A stretch of 64,000 bases of DNA. Origin: Acidiphilium rubrum. GTDB lineage: Bacteria > Pseudomonadota > Alphaproteobacteria > Acetobacterales > Acetobacteraceae. The notes beneath the pieces were generated by a model. It did not search any database, was not told the DNA's origin, and saw nothing but the letters and a program-made list of their open reading frames with translations. This document shows, piece by piece, positions 39,230 to 46,434 of this stretch. The stretch lies in assembly GCF_900156265.1 (NCBI RefSeq), contig NZ_FTNE01000003.1, positions 62,001-126,000 of the forward strand, read 5' to 3'. Positions within the stretch are counted from its first letter, which is position 1; each line of letters opens with the position of its first letter. The position numbers were made by a program, and so were the translations under genes.

Positions 39230-39841
39230 TCACGCCACCAGCCAGCTCGCCCCGCAGCCCCCATCCGCCGTCCACGCGAATTTCGCGCGCCGATGCCCGC
39301 CATGGTGCAGCCAAAGCCACTCCAACGAATCGAAATTCACCGCCAGCACGGCAAAATTGGCAAACCCCGCCTCGCTGAACACCGGGGCCGCCGGCGGTGC
39401 CGCAACCGACCGCCCCGGCCCCGGGTCGACCGCATAACACGCAAGGCTCGCCGGCAGAGCCCGCTGCCAAGCCGCGCGCGCCACCTCGTCATCCACGTGC
39501 AACCGCGCCGTCGCGCCCAGCCGGATCTGAATCGCCGCCCGCGCATCATAAACATGCACCGCAACGCGCGGCATCCGCACGATATCGCCGATTTTCTCGC
39601 CCCGCCGATCCGTATGCAGCGTCAACCGCCGCGCCGCCGCATCGAACCCGCGCAGCACCATGGTCCGCACCCGCGGCGCGCCATCCGCCCCCACCGTCGC
39701 CACGGTCGGCGTGCGAAACGCCGAACGCCGGTCCGCCACCCCGCGCGCGAACAGCCGGAACGCCGAGGCCACCACCGCGCCCAGATCATCAACCGGCGCA
39801 CACAGCGCGCCCTCATCCCCCGCCATCGAATGATCCATCAT
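39230..39841 (-). CDS. pyridoxamine 5'-phosphate oxidase family protein (FMN-binding split barrel)
   Basis: 203 residues from the ATG at 39841, which overlaps the upstream DUF393 stop (TGATG). An extra 41 Gly/Ala-rich residues in the longer frame are unlikely. A split-barrel pattern is visible: RTPTVATVGADGAPRVRTMVLRGFD, LTLHTDRRGEKIGDI and LEWLWLHHGGHRRAKF. Such proteins bind FMN. True pyridoxamine phosphate oxidase activity is not assured, because the C-terminal substrate motif differs. Confidence 0.75.
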   Translation of the reverse strand: MMDHSMAGDEGALCAPVDDLGAVVASAFRLFARGVADRRSAFRTPTVATVGADGAPRVRTMVLRGFDAAARRLTLHTDRRGEKIGDIVRMPRVAVHVYDARAAIQIRLGATARLHVDDEVARAAWQRALPASLACYAVDPGPGRSVAAPPAAPVFSEAGFANFAVLAVNFDSLEWLWLHHGGHRRAKFAWTADGGCGASWLVA

Positions 39842-40266
39842 CAACCCCGGCGCCGCGTCGCCGACGCACCCCGCCGCCAGAGCGGCCGCACCCGCAAAAA
39901 CACCCGATACAAAACCTCCGCCGCCGCATCGAACGGCGGCACCGCAACCAGAACCCCCAGCCACCGCAAGCCGCGCATCCCGCGCCAGATCTCCGCAAAC
40001 GCCGCCGCACCCGATACCAGCGTGCCATCCGCCCGCCGCACATGCATCCGCCCCAGCGCCGCCTCACGCGTCAGGCCCGCCCCCAGCTGCGCCCCATCCG
40101 CCCTGGTCACATCCAGCCACTCGAACCCCTCGCCACCCGCCCGGCGCCGATACTGGCCGATCTCGCGTGAACACACCGGGCAACCGCCATCGTAATAAAC
40201 CACCGGCCGCGCGTCCGGCCGCTCATCGCTCAACCTGTCCATGCACGCCAGATTGGCGCGGATCAT
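39841..40266 (-). CDS. DUF393 / DCC-family thiol-disulfide oxidoreductase-like protein
   Basis: About 141 residues (ATG at 40266; 40242 also possible). The hallmark VVYYDGGCPVCSREI is present: Asp followed by a CxxC pair, typical of the DCC family. Near the end, RVRPLWRRG is conserved. The family is predicted to act in disulfide chemistry, but this is largely untested. The gene overlaps the PPOX gene and lies 24 nt behind the threonine dehydratase, so the three may be an operon. Confidence 0.8.
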   Translation of the reverse strand: MIRANLACMDRLSDERPDARPVVYYDGGCPVCSREIGQYRRRAGGEGFEWLDVTRADGAQLGAGLTREAALGRMHVRRADGTLVSGAAAFAEIWRGMRGLRWLGVLVAVPPFDAAAEVLYRVFLRVRPLWRRGASATRRRG

Positions 40267-40289
40267 GGTTTTGCAATCACGCCCAGCCG

Positions 40290-41249
40290 CTACGTCGTCC
40301 CGCAAACCCAGTCCCGAAACAACGCCAGATCGATATTCCCCCCGCACAGCGGCAACCCGACCCGCTTGCCCGCCATCACCCCCGCCTCCTGCATCAGCGC
40401 CGCCAGCGGCGCCGCCCCCGCGCCCTCGGCCAGATTATGGGTATCCTGCCAATACGCGCGGATCGCCGCGGCAATCTCGTCATCCGTCACCGTCACGATC
40501 CGCGAAACCCCCGCCCGGATCATCTCGAACGCCGCCGGGTCGGGAATCCGCACCGCAATCCCATCCGCCCGCGTCATCGCGCTCTCTAAACTCACCGGCC
40601 GCCCCGCCGCCAGCGAGCGCGCATAGCTGGGCGCCCCCACGCTCTGCACGCCGATAATCTCGGTCGCCAACCCCAGCAGGTCGCGCGCCATGATCGCCCC
40701 GCAAACCCCCGAACCCAGCCCGATCGGCACATAAACCGCATCGAGCCCCGGCACCGCCCGAAACAATTCCAGCGCCCAGGTCGCCACCCCCAGCACCAGG
40801 TCCCGATGAAACGAGGGCGCGAACACCAACCCTTCCGCCTCTGCCAGCCGCATCGCCTCGATCCGCGCGGCATCGAAATCATCGCCATGCTCGATCAACC
40901 GCGCCCCCAGCGCGCGCATCGCCGCGTTCTTCTCGGTGCTGTTGCCCACCGGCACCACAATGGTCACCGCAATCCCGAACCGCGCCCCCGCATGGGCCAG
41001 CGACTGCCCATGATTGCCCCGCGTCGCCGAAACCACGCCTGGATGCCCCGGCCCACCCGCCGCCAACCGCTCCATATGCACCAGCCCGCCCCGCACCTTG
41101 AACGAACCGGTCGGCGTATGGTTCTCATGCTTCACCCACACCGCCGCCCCCGTCCGCGCCGCCAGCAGCGGCCAGGCGTACTGCGGCGTCCCCGCAAACG
41201 CCGCATGAACCCGCACCAGCGCCGCGTCCAACTCCGCCAACGAAAACAT
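40290..41249 (-). CDS. threonine/serine dehydratase, PLP-dependent
   Basis: 319 residues. Three consecutive ATGs (41255, 41252, 41249) follow GGGGGG; I use the third for spacing. PLP lysine in TPTGSFKVRGG, SATRGNHGQSLAHA, the phosphate loop GLGSGVCGA and a C-terminal LPLCGGNID match fold-type II dehydratases. There is no ACT regulatory domain, so it is of the short catabolic type. It deaminates Thr to 2-oxobutyrate (or Ser to pyruvate). Related family members act on hydroxyaspartate, so the substrate is uncertain. Confidence 0.85.
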   Translation of the reverse strand: MFSLAELDAALVRVHAAFAGTPQYAWPLLAARTGAAVWVKHENHTPTGSFKVRGGLVHMERLAAGGPGHPGVVSATRGNHGQSLAHAGARFGIAVTIVVPVGNSTEKNAAMRALGARLIEHGDDFDAARIEAMRLAEAEGLVFAPSFHRDLVLGVATWALELFRAVPGLDAVYVPIGLGSGVCGAIMARDLLGLATEIIGVQSVGAPSYARSLAAGRPVSLESAMTRADGIAVRIPDPAAFEMIRAGVSRIVTVTDDEIAAAIRAYWQDTHNLAEGAGAAPLAALMQEAGVMAGKRVGLPLCGGNIDLALFRDWVCGTT

Positions 41250-41515
41250 CATCATCCCCCCATCGCACCCGCGCAACCATCACCCGCCCAACATCGCGCA
41301 CAACACCCCGATTACCCAGCCTTACACGTCCCTGTCGCACCCAAGCCCACCGTGGTTATCGCGCCCGGACCCGCGCAGCCGGAACCCGAACCACCGCCTG
41401 GGTGCCGACCACCACCGGCGCCCAGGATCGCCAAATATCAACCCCCACCGCCCCCACCGCCCCATCACAGTCATCTCATTGCGAATGAGGAACACCCTCG
41501 GGTGCACAACCGCTG

Positions 41516-41677
41516 GATTGCATCGAACGAGTCTTTGCCTGTCGGGCCAGATGCCGCCACCGAAACAAGGATTTCGAGGCAATAATCGCCAGCGCCTCTG
41601 TGGTGATTCTCCTTGCACATATCGGCTCACTCGTAAGAAAAATCGCCCGATATCGACAGGAGTACAACCACTCATAA
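41516..41677 (+). pseudogene. decayed IS5-family transposase, C-terminal remnant
   Basis: A short frame reads IERVFACRARCRHRNKDFEA, then IIASASVVILLAHIGSLVRKIAR, and stops at TAA (41675-41677). This is the IS5 (IS427/IS1031-like) C-terminal pattern VERTFxWLxRxRRLAKDFE...LASIRLMLRRL. The preceding RW (from NRW) is in another frame, so a frameshift has occurred. No N-terminal DDE part or intact inverted repeat is seen. The 280 bp after it (41678-41957) hold no gene that I can support. Confidence 0.6.
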
Positions 41678-41957
41678 TCAGGGTCTGAGCAGCGAATTTT
41701 GTGGGAGACTACAAGGATAAAGCTTGGTAAAAATGGACACCGGGCGCGGAAGAGCATCACCTTATGCATGTTACCACCGCGCGCGATTAGGTGACCGTAA
41801 TTGACCGGTTTCGGTCAGGCGAGTTTACCATGCCCGGAAATTAGGGTTTTTTGTATTGTGAACGAACGAATTTATTGAGCATAGATTTCAGACGTTCACG
41901 GCCCCACTGGATTGGCTGGATGTGTTCAGTCAAGCTTCCGGAGCTAGGGCACAAAAG

Positions 41958-42557
41958 TCAATGATGGTGTGTCCATGTTAAATGATTAGTCAGTCCTTCT
42001 TTTGGCGAAACGACAGTGTAATACCATTCAATTTTCCTAGGACTTGTTTCGCAACCTATAATAAACAAATAACACTCATGTGGGACTAAAAGTTTATTAT
42101 CCATATTATTAAAAGAACTAAAGAAGCTTTTTTCTATTTTATATTTAACGAATTCTAGTCGATTTTCTAAATTATCTTTTTTATTTTCTATAATAGAATA
42201 TGTTATTCCAACTTTCAGACCACATTTTACTGACAGTAATTTTTTGATTTCTCTTTGAAATTCCCGATAATTGTTTTCGTGTTCTATGGCAACGGATATT
42301 GGAAACCAGTCCCATTTTTCGGTTGGTGTGAATATAGCGTCTATACGCAAAGGTTCTCTCTGAGGGCAAACCAAACCAAATGATTCAGCCATCTGACGAA
42401 TAACGGAATTATGATTATCAATCATAAAGAAAGACCAATTACTTGTATCTTCCCACAACTCTTTCCAATCAATATCTGAATATAATTCCCTATTTTTTTT
42501 ATATTTATCGACGAATATATCAAAAAAATTCTTGGCATTTAGCGAGATGGGCGTCAT
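41958..42557 (-). CDS. AT-rich orphan protein, possible PD-(D/E)XK nuclease fold
   Basis: 199 residues from the ATG at 42557, with AGGAG 6 nt upstream. A 37-residue extension is unlikely. It is strikingly AT-rich against a GC-rich background. The core RIDAIF...ISVAIEHENN...FQREIKKLLSV...LKVGITYSI places an Asp, an E-x-E and a Lys on alternating strands, reminiscent of PD-(D/E)XK endonuclease-like proteins. I infer the fold only by pattern. No partner methylase or helicase is adjacent. It was probably acquired recently, next to a dead transposase. Confidence 0.65.
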   Translation of the reverse strand: MTPISLNAKNFFDIFVDKYKKNRELYSDIDWKELWEDTSNWSFFMIDNHNSVIRQMAESFGLVCPQREPLRIDAIFTPTEKWDWFPISVAIEHENNYREFQREIKKLLSVKCGLKVGITYSIIENKKDNLENRLEFVKYKIEKSFFSSFNNMDNKLLVPHECYLFIIGCETSPRKIEWYYTVVSPKEGLTNHLTWTHHH

Positions 42558-42576
42558 GAATGCTCCTGTCTCAGAA

Positions 42577-42706
42577 TCTCTAATTATGGAAATAGAGTCA
42601 CGTGCGCACAACGACCAAGTGAGAGTGTTGCAAATTGAAACTATTATGGCGTTCCGGATGCAGGTCAAGCCATCGGTCTAGGATTTCATGCACCCTGCCA
42701 AGCGTC
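42577..42706. repeat. diverged direct repeat R1, Rap1a/Tai-like remnant
   Basis: ~130 bp similar to 44444-44574. Read on the minus strand it encodes VTLGRVHEILDRWLDLHPERHN, then stops at 42598-42600. It resembles the C-terminal part of Rap1a/Tai immunity-like proteins (VTxGQxxxIVxxWLxxHPERRH). The upstream part of the frame (to 42915) does not look like a complete family member, so I treat it as a remnant. Confidence 0.4.
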
Positions 42707-43016
42707 ACGCGGAATTGGACCGCGAAACAGCCATTCGAATAATTCGCAATCATCCCACGGTTACAGGCAAGGAGACGTAATGTCGCATTCGGTCCTAAAA
42801 TCAGAACGATCGGGTCGTATAAACGGTCAGATGGGCGGACAACACGCGCTCGTCGCGGATTGTCAAAATTTTGGGCAGGCGATTTTACTCTGCTGGAAAA
42901 AAAGGGTTTGGGCATTAAGAGCGGCGGGCTTTACTGGGCGTTGCTTTTGGAAAAAGGCGACCGTGGCAGTTTCAGCCAATCGGCGCGGTACTGAAACTCA
43001 AAATTTTGCAACGGAT
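42707..43016. other. 310-bp stretch without an assigned gene
   Basis: No complete gene. On the plus strand a protein-like stretch without a start (KFWAGDFTLLEKKGLGIKSG onwards, to TGA at 42992-42994) may be the end of a degraded gene. On the minus strand it is the 5' part of the R1 frame. Confidence 0.4.
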
Positions 43017-43580
43017 TTATGTGACGATCCCAAGATATCCAGCCACGCCGGTACCGGCTTGAATTCCTGCATTCCGGCCGCCCATCACGAGCAGCGCTTT
43101 TGGTGAGATTGTAGGGTGACGAAGAAACATGAACAAGTCCATGCCAGACAGCACCGAAGCGCCCAGCACGGTAACCGCTTCGGGGTCGATGCCCATCAGC
43201 ATACCTGTAGCTGAGGCACCCTCTATGATTCCAACGTTGATTTCTACGAATATGCAGGCGCCGGTAAAATCATGTTTGGATAATTCCGCTCCCCTGAATT
43301 CGGCTGTCATGAAGATTTTGCCGGTGTTCCACCAAGGCATCGGGGCGACTGTACCGGCAATGCTGTGGCCGATCACGCTCAATTCGAGCTTGCCGATCCT
43401 CGGCAACTTGAGACCGAAGCCCGCGCCAGCACCGATCCCGCCGTAGTTGAAACGCTCCAGTCTCTTTCGAGGGTTAACCATGACGATCTGACCACCTGTC
43501 GCGGCGAAGACGTCGATATTGATCCCCGCACTGCCTGCGGTTTTGAACGCCCAATTACTGGGCCGAACGCCAAGCGCCAT
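43017..43580 (-). CDS. glycine-rich protein of unknown function
   Basis: 187 residues. It starts MALGVRPSNWAFKTAGSAG and is rich in Gly/Ala and beta-prone segments (NYGGIGAGAGFGLKLPRIGK, MTAEFRGAELSKHDFTGACIF, GGRNAGIQAGTGVAGYLG). There is no signal peptide or obvious membrane span. GGAG lies 7 nt upstream of the ATG. I do not recognise the family. Its neighbourhood (DUF3592 protein, small secreted protein, Rap1a-like remnants) suggests an accessory effector/immunity-type cassette, which is inference. Confidence 0.6.
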   Translation of the reverse strand: MALGVRPSNWAFKTAGSAGINIDVFAATGGQIVMVNPRKRLERFNYGGIGAGAGFGLKLPRIGKLELSVIGHSIAGTVAPMPWWNTGKIFMTAEFRGAELSKHDFTGACIFVEINVGIIEGASATGMLMGIDPEAVTVLGASVLSGMDLFMFLRHPTISPKALLVMGGRNAGIQAGTGVAGYLGIVT

Positions 43581-43592
43581 TTCAGGACTCCA

Positions 43593-43964
43593 TCATCGCT
43601 TCACAAACAAGGCTGGAAGCACCAGCACGGCTAGCATAAAACTGCCGATGACAGCTAACATAATTGACGAGAAATATACGGCTCCAGGTCGATCGACGCA
43701 TGCGGTTTCTTCTGGTTTTGCCGGATCATAGATAACTCTGATATGTTGCACGCCTGTTACTCGCACGGCACCGCCTTGTGGAAAGGTGACGATCTGTCCG
43801 GTTCTGGTGGTGAACCGGATATCAGGATGGGCCGAACCGAATTTCGATTTGATCGCAGTGCCAACTGCGAATGAGGCCGTCTTGACGAACGCCGCCCGCT
43901 GGTGTGCCAGAACGCCGGCCGCGATCAGAAGGCATACACCAAGGAGGCCGAACAGAAGGCGCAT
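43593..43964 (-). CDS. DUF3592 domain membrane protein
   Basis: 123 residues from ATG 43964. A TTG at 44009 overlapping the previous stop is an alternative that adds 15 residues. N- and C-terminal membrane segments enclose the DUF3592 core (FTTRTGQIVTFPQGG, VRVIYDPAKPEET). The family is often encoded beside toxin or effector genes, but its function is unknown. It lies 12 nt before the glycine-rich gene and just behind the small secreted protein gene. Confidence 0.75.
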   Translation of the reverse strand: MRLLFGLLGVCLLIAAGVLAHQRAAFVKTASFAVGTAIKSKFGSAHPDIRFTTRTGQIVTFPQGGAVRVTGVQHIRVIYDPAKPEETACVDRPGAVYFSSIMLAVIGSFMLAVLVLPALFVKR

Positions 43965-44005
43965 GACGGGTACCCTGAACTGTGCGGGACGGATCGCATT
44001 AGCGG

Positions 44006-44329
44006 TCAATTCAGCGCCGCACAGTGAGAAACAGCCCTATTTTGACCGGCTTGCGATGATTGTATGACTGAACAGGCTACCCATTGGTTGCCACGGTGCA
44101 GGAGATATCCGACCCCTCCTAGGCCGACTGCCAAATTGACGATTTTGTAGCCCTGATCAAGCAGGGCGGTCATAGGTTGCGGGATGATTTTTAGTTTCGT
44201 CACGTAATCTCCTTTTGGGAGCGAGGGCGCATCTGGCGGCGTGGCGTCGGTTTGTGCCAAGCATGGACCGGAGATCATGATCGACAGTGAGATCATCCAG
44301 CCATAGCGCGTAAATTTCCGATGATTCAT
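44006..44329 (-). CDS. small secreted protein of unknown function
   Basis: 107 residues. A signal peptide (GWMISLSIMISGPCLA, cleavage near CLAQ) precedes a short domain ending in YLLHRGNQWVACSVIQSS. The mature part DQGYKIVNLAVGLGGVGYLLHRG resembles small periplasmic proteins of unknown role that I have seen beside secretion effectors, but I cannot name a family. It is first in the minus-strand trio 44329-43017. Confidence 0.6.
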   Translation of the reverse strand: MNHRKFTRYGWMISLSIMISGPCLAQTDATPPDAPSLPKGDYVTKLKIIPQPMTALLDQGYKIVNLAVGLGGVGYLLHRGNQWVACSVIQSSQAGQNRAVSHCAALN

Positions 44330-44443
44330 GGGCGTTCAGTCTCCTGCTTCTTCCAACGCGCGGGTCGGGTCGTCGGCTGGTTTGCGTCGGGGCAACAAAA
44401 ATTCGGCTTCTTTGAGCGAGGATTTGGAATGGCTGTGCCACAA

Positions 44444-44574
44444 CCTCTAATTATGAAAACACGGCAGCAAGCGCACTACGAACGCACGAACGTGATGTAA
44501 AACGAAATCATCATATCGTTCCAGAGACAGGTCAAGCCATCACTCCACGATTTCATGTGCCTTGCCCACCGTCA
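44444..44574. repeat. diverged direct repeat R2, Rap1a/Tai-like remnant with in-frame stop
   Basis: Matches R1 (42577-42706) over ~130 bp, for example CAGGTCAAGCCATC and GATTTCATG. On the minus strand it reads MTVGKAHEIVE, a TGA, then WLDLSLERYDDF ending LLPCFHN, like a Rap1a/Tai C-terminus broken by a nonsense codon. R1 and R2 flank the three-gene cassette. Confidence 0.4.
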
Positions 44575-44838
44575 TCGATGGAGGTGTCGAGTCGCGGTCA
44601 ATGTCCTGACCGATGCGCTGGTGCCCCATGACCGGCAATTTGCGTTTGCCCGACGCGATCCTGTTCATCCTCCTTCCGGATGGCAGCGTCTGACTGCCGT
44701 TTGCAGGCGCGTTAAGCCTATCGAAGGGTCCAGGCAAACCAGCATCGGGGCTTCGCCGGCAACGCACAACGCTCCGCCCGCATACGATCAGCACAGCGTT
44801 ACCCCAAGTCGATAAAACCGCCCCGAACCCGGAACACC

Positions 44839-44877
44839 AAAAGTTTTTTGCTTCTTTTTTCCAAAAAAGAAGTGCTT
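44839..44877 (-). repeat. short AT-rich palindromic repeat, copy 3
   Basis: AAAAGTTTTTTGCTTCTTTTTT, CC, then AAAAAAGAAGTGCTT: reverse orientation of the family consensus with 10-bp arms. The rest of 44575-44919 holds no gene that I can support. Confidence 0.8.
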
Positions 44878-44919
44878 TCTTCCTTTCTCACCCCCCGCCC
44901 ACCGTGGTTATCTCCCCTG

Positions 44920-45513
44920 GTGCGCACCGCCCCAACCCCGTTGACGATCTCGCTCCTCGACCGCTTCGCCCTCATTATGGCGATGCTCGCCGAAATCGCC
45001 GTCACCCAGGGCCATGCGCAGCACCTTCCGGGGGCCAAAATCATCGCCATCTGGCAACGCCTCACCAGCATCGCCGCCCGCTTCGCGCGCGCTGTATTGC
45101 GCGGCCCCACCCCGAGCCGGAAGCGCCTCACGCCAGAAAAACCCAATCGCGCCAAGCGGCCATCCCTGCCGGATGGCTTCGGCTGGCTGCCCCGCGTCTT
45201 CCCCGGCACGCACGACATGCCCGCCGCAGTAACCTACCCCGCCCAGCAACTCCGCGATCTGCTCGCCGACCCCACCATGGCCGAGCTGATCGAAACCAAC
45301 CCCGCCATCGGTCGCATCCTCCGCCCCTTGTTCGAAGCCCTCGGCATCGAACGCCCGGCCATCCTCGCCATCCTCCAACCGGCCGCACGAAGATCGATCC
45401 CGAAACCACCCCGTGACAACCAAAACCCCGCCATCTCTTTCTGGCCCCCGCAACCACCCTTCGAGCCTGAGGCCTGCTTTTCCGAGAACATGATCCAAAA
45501 AACCGCTGCCTGA
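44920..45513 (+). CDS. hypothetical protein, Acetobacteraceae type
   Basis: 197 residues from GTG at 44920 (ATG at 44977 possible). The frame extends back into repeat copy 3, which is not credible coding sequence. A hydrophobic helix (LLDRFALIMAMLAEIAV) is followed by a basic Pro-rich linker. A second block PDGFGWLPRVFPGTHD...YPAQQLRDLLADPTMAELIETNPAIGRILRPLFEALGIE recalls recurrent hypothetical proteins of acetic-acid-bacteria relatives. The function is unknown. Confidence 0.6.
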   Translation: MRTAPTPLTISLLDRFALIMAMLAEIAVTQGHAQHLPGAKIIAIWQRLTSIAARFARAVLRGPTPSRKRLTPEKPNRAKRPSLPDGFGWLPRVFPGTHDMPAAVTYPAQQLRDLLADPTMAELIETNPAIGRILRPLFEALGIERPAILAILQPAARRSIPKPPRDNQNPAISFWPPQPPFEPEACFSENMIQKTAA

Positions 45514-45704
45514 CCCACGGCACTGCAGCACGTCCATTTCATTACGATATCAAAACAAAACAGGCGTACGGGCGTGTTGTGGGTCAGCCAGCCGATTGTC
45601 CATCACCCAACCGGAAGGCGCATCACCGCCTTAAATCTGTCAAAAAACTTTACACTACCCCGGGACGTCCGCGATTAACGTCATGATATAGAAGAATATT
45701 ATTT

Positions 45705-45721
45705 TTGGCACGGATGTTGCT
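45705..45721 (+). promoter_or_regulatory. sigma-54 (RpoN) promoter of the PEP-CTERM gene
   Basis: TTGGCACGGATGTTGCT matches the consensus TGGCACG-N4-TTGCW exactly, with GG at -24 and GC at -12. A start near 45732 leaves a ~40-nt leader before the ATG at 45773. The preceding ~100 bp are AT-rich (possible IHF-type bending) and contain ACGTC repeats. Confidence 0.75.
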
Positions 45722-45772
45722 TAATCTCAATAACTATATTTTCATTTAGCCTGATAACCTTTGGAGACGTTC

Positions 45773-46390
45773 ATGACCTTCCCGAAACTACTCGCATTCA
45801 CCGGCCTAGCCGCATGTCTCGCCGTCGGCACGGCCCAGGCCACCATCATTTCCGGCACCGGCACCTTCGCCGACACCGGATCGACCACCAACAAACTGAA
45901 CTTCACCGGCACGGTGAACAACGCCGACATCACCGACCTCAACCTCGCGCTGGGTCAAACAATCACCTTCAACGATTTCCTGAACATCCAGGCGACCGAT
46001 ACGGCCGCCGCCTTTATTGGCATAGCGACGCGTCAAGATTCAATCGCCACCAACTTCACCTTCACCCTGCCCACCGCCGCGACGGGCAGCGTCACCGGCA
46101 AAGGCACCGATTCCACTTACAGCTTGGCGGGCGATGTCTTTTTTAGCGATGGTAAAATCGTCTGGAAAAACCCGACCGCGATTGATTTCACCGATGGCGC
46201 CATTCTCAGCATTTCCCTTGCGAACACCACCTTCATCACCGGCGGCACCGTCGCGAAAGACGTCGACGTCGCGGCAACCTTCCAACTGACCAAGGCACCT
46301 ATCCCAGTCCCCGAACCCGGCTCGTTCCTGCTGCTCGGCACCGCTCTCGCCGGTCTCGGACTCGTGCTGCGCCGCCGCACCAAAGCCTGA
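45773..46390 (+). CDS. PEP-CTERM sorting domain protein
   Basis: 205 residues from ATG 45773, with GGAG 6 nt upstream. It has a signal peptide (LLAFTGLAACLAVGTAQA) and a Thr/Asn/Ala-rich secreted middle. The C-terminal sorting signal is VPEPGSFLLLGTALAGLGL plus RRRTKA: PEP motif, membrane helix, basic tail. Such proteins are cut by exosortase at the outer side of the inner membrane and exported to the surface or matrix. No exosortase gene is in this window. The sigma-54 promoter fits the RpoN/PrsK-PrsR control known for PEP-CTERM genes. Confidence 0.92.
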   Translation: MTFPKLLAFTGLAACLAVGTAQATIISGTGTFADTGSTTNKLNFTGTVNNADITDLNLALGQTITFNDFLNIQATDTAAAFIGIATRQDSIATNFTFTLPTAATGSVTGKGTDSTYSLAGDVFFSDGKIVWKNPTAIDFTDGAILSISLANTTFITGGTVAKDVDVAATFQLTKAPIPVPEPGSFLLLGTALAGLGLVLRRRTKA

Positions 46391-46406
46391 TCGAACGCGT
46401 TTGAAT

Positions 46407-46432
46407 ACCCGGTGGATCACCATCCACCGGGT
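46407..46432. terminator. hairpin between convergent PEP-CTERM gene and moaA
   Basis: ACCCGGTGGAT, loop CACC, ATCCACCGGGT: a perfect 11-bp stem ending 3 nt from the moaA stop. No T-run on either side, so termination is inferred from position and symmetry. Confidence 0.55.
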
Positions 46433-46434
46433 CC

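Noticed and set aside
38384-40195. 603-residue plus-strand frame through the second lipoprotein and the PPOX/DUF393 genes
   Set aside because: Pro/Arg-rich shadow created by strand C-richness; conflicts with three supported genes.
41322-41675. 117-residue minus-strand frame near the IS relic
   Set aside because: Trp/Arg/Gly-rich, no ribosome binding site, antisense to the transposase remnant.
44540-44794. 84-residue minus-strand frame as an intact gene
   Set aside because: Ends at a nonsense codon within a recognisable repeated domain; treated as a broken remnant.
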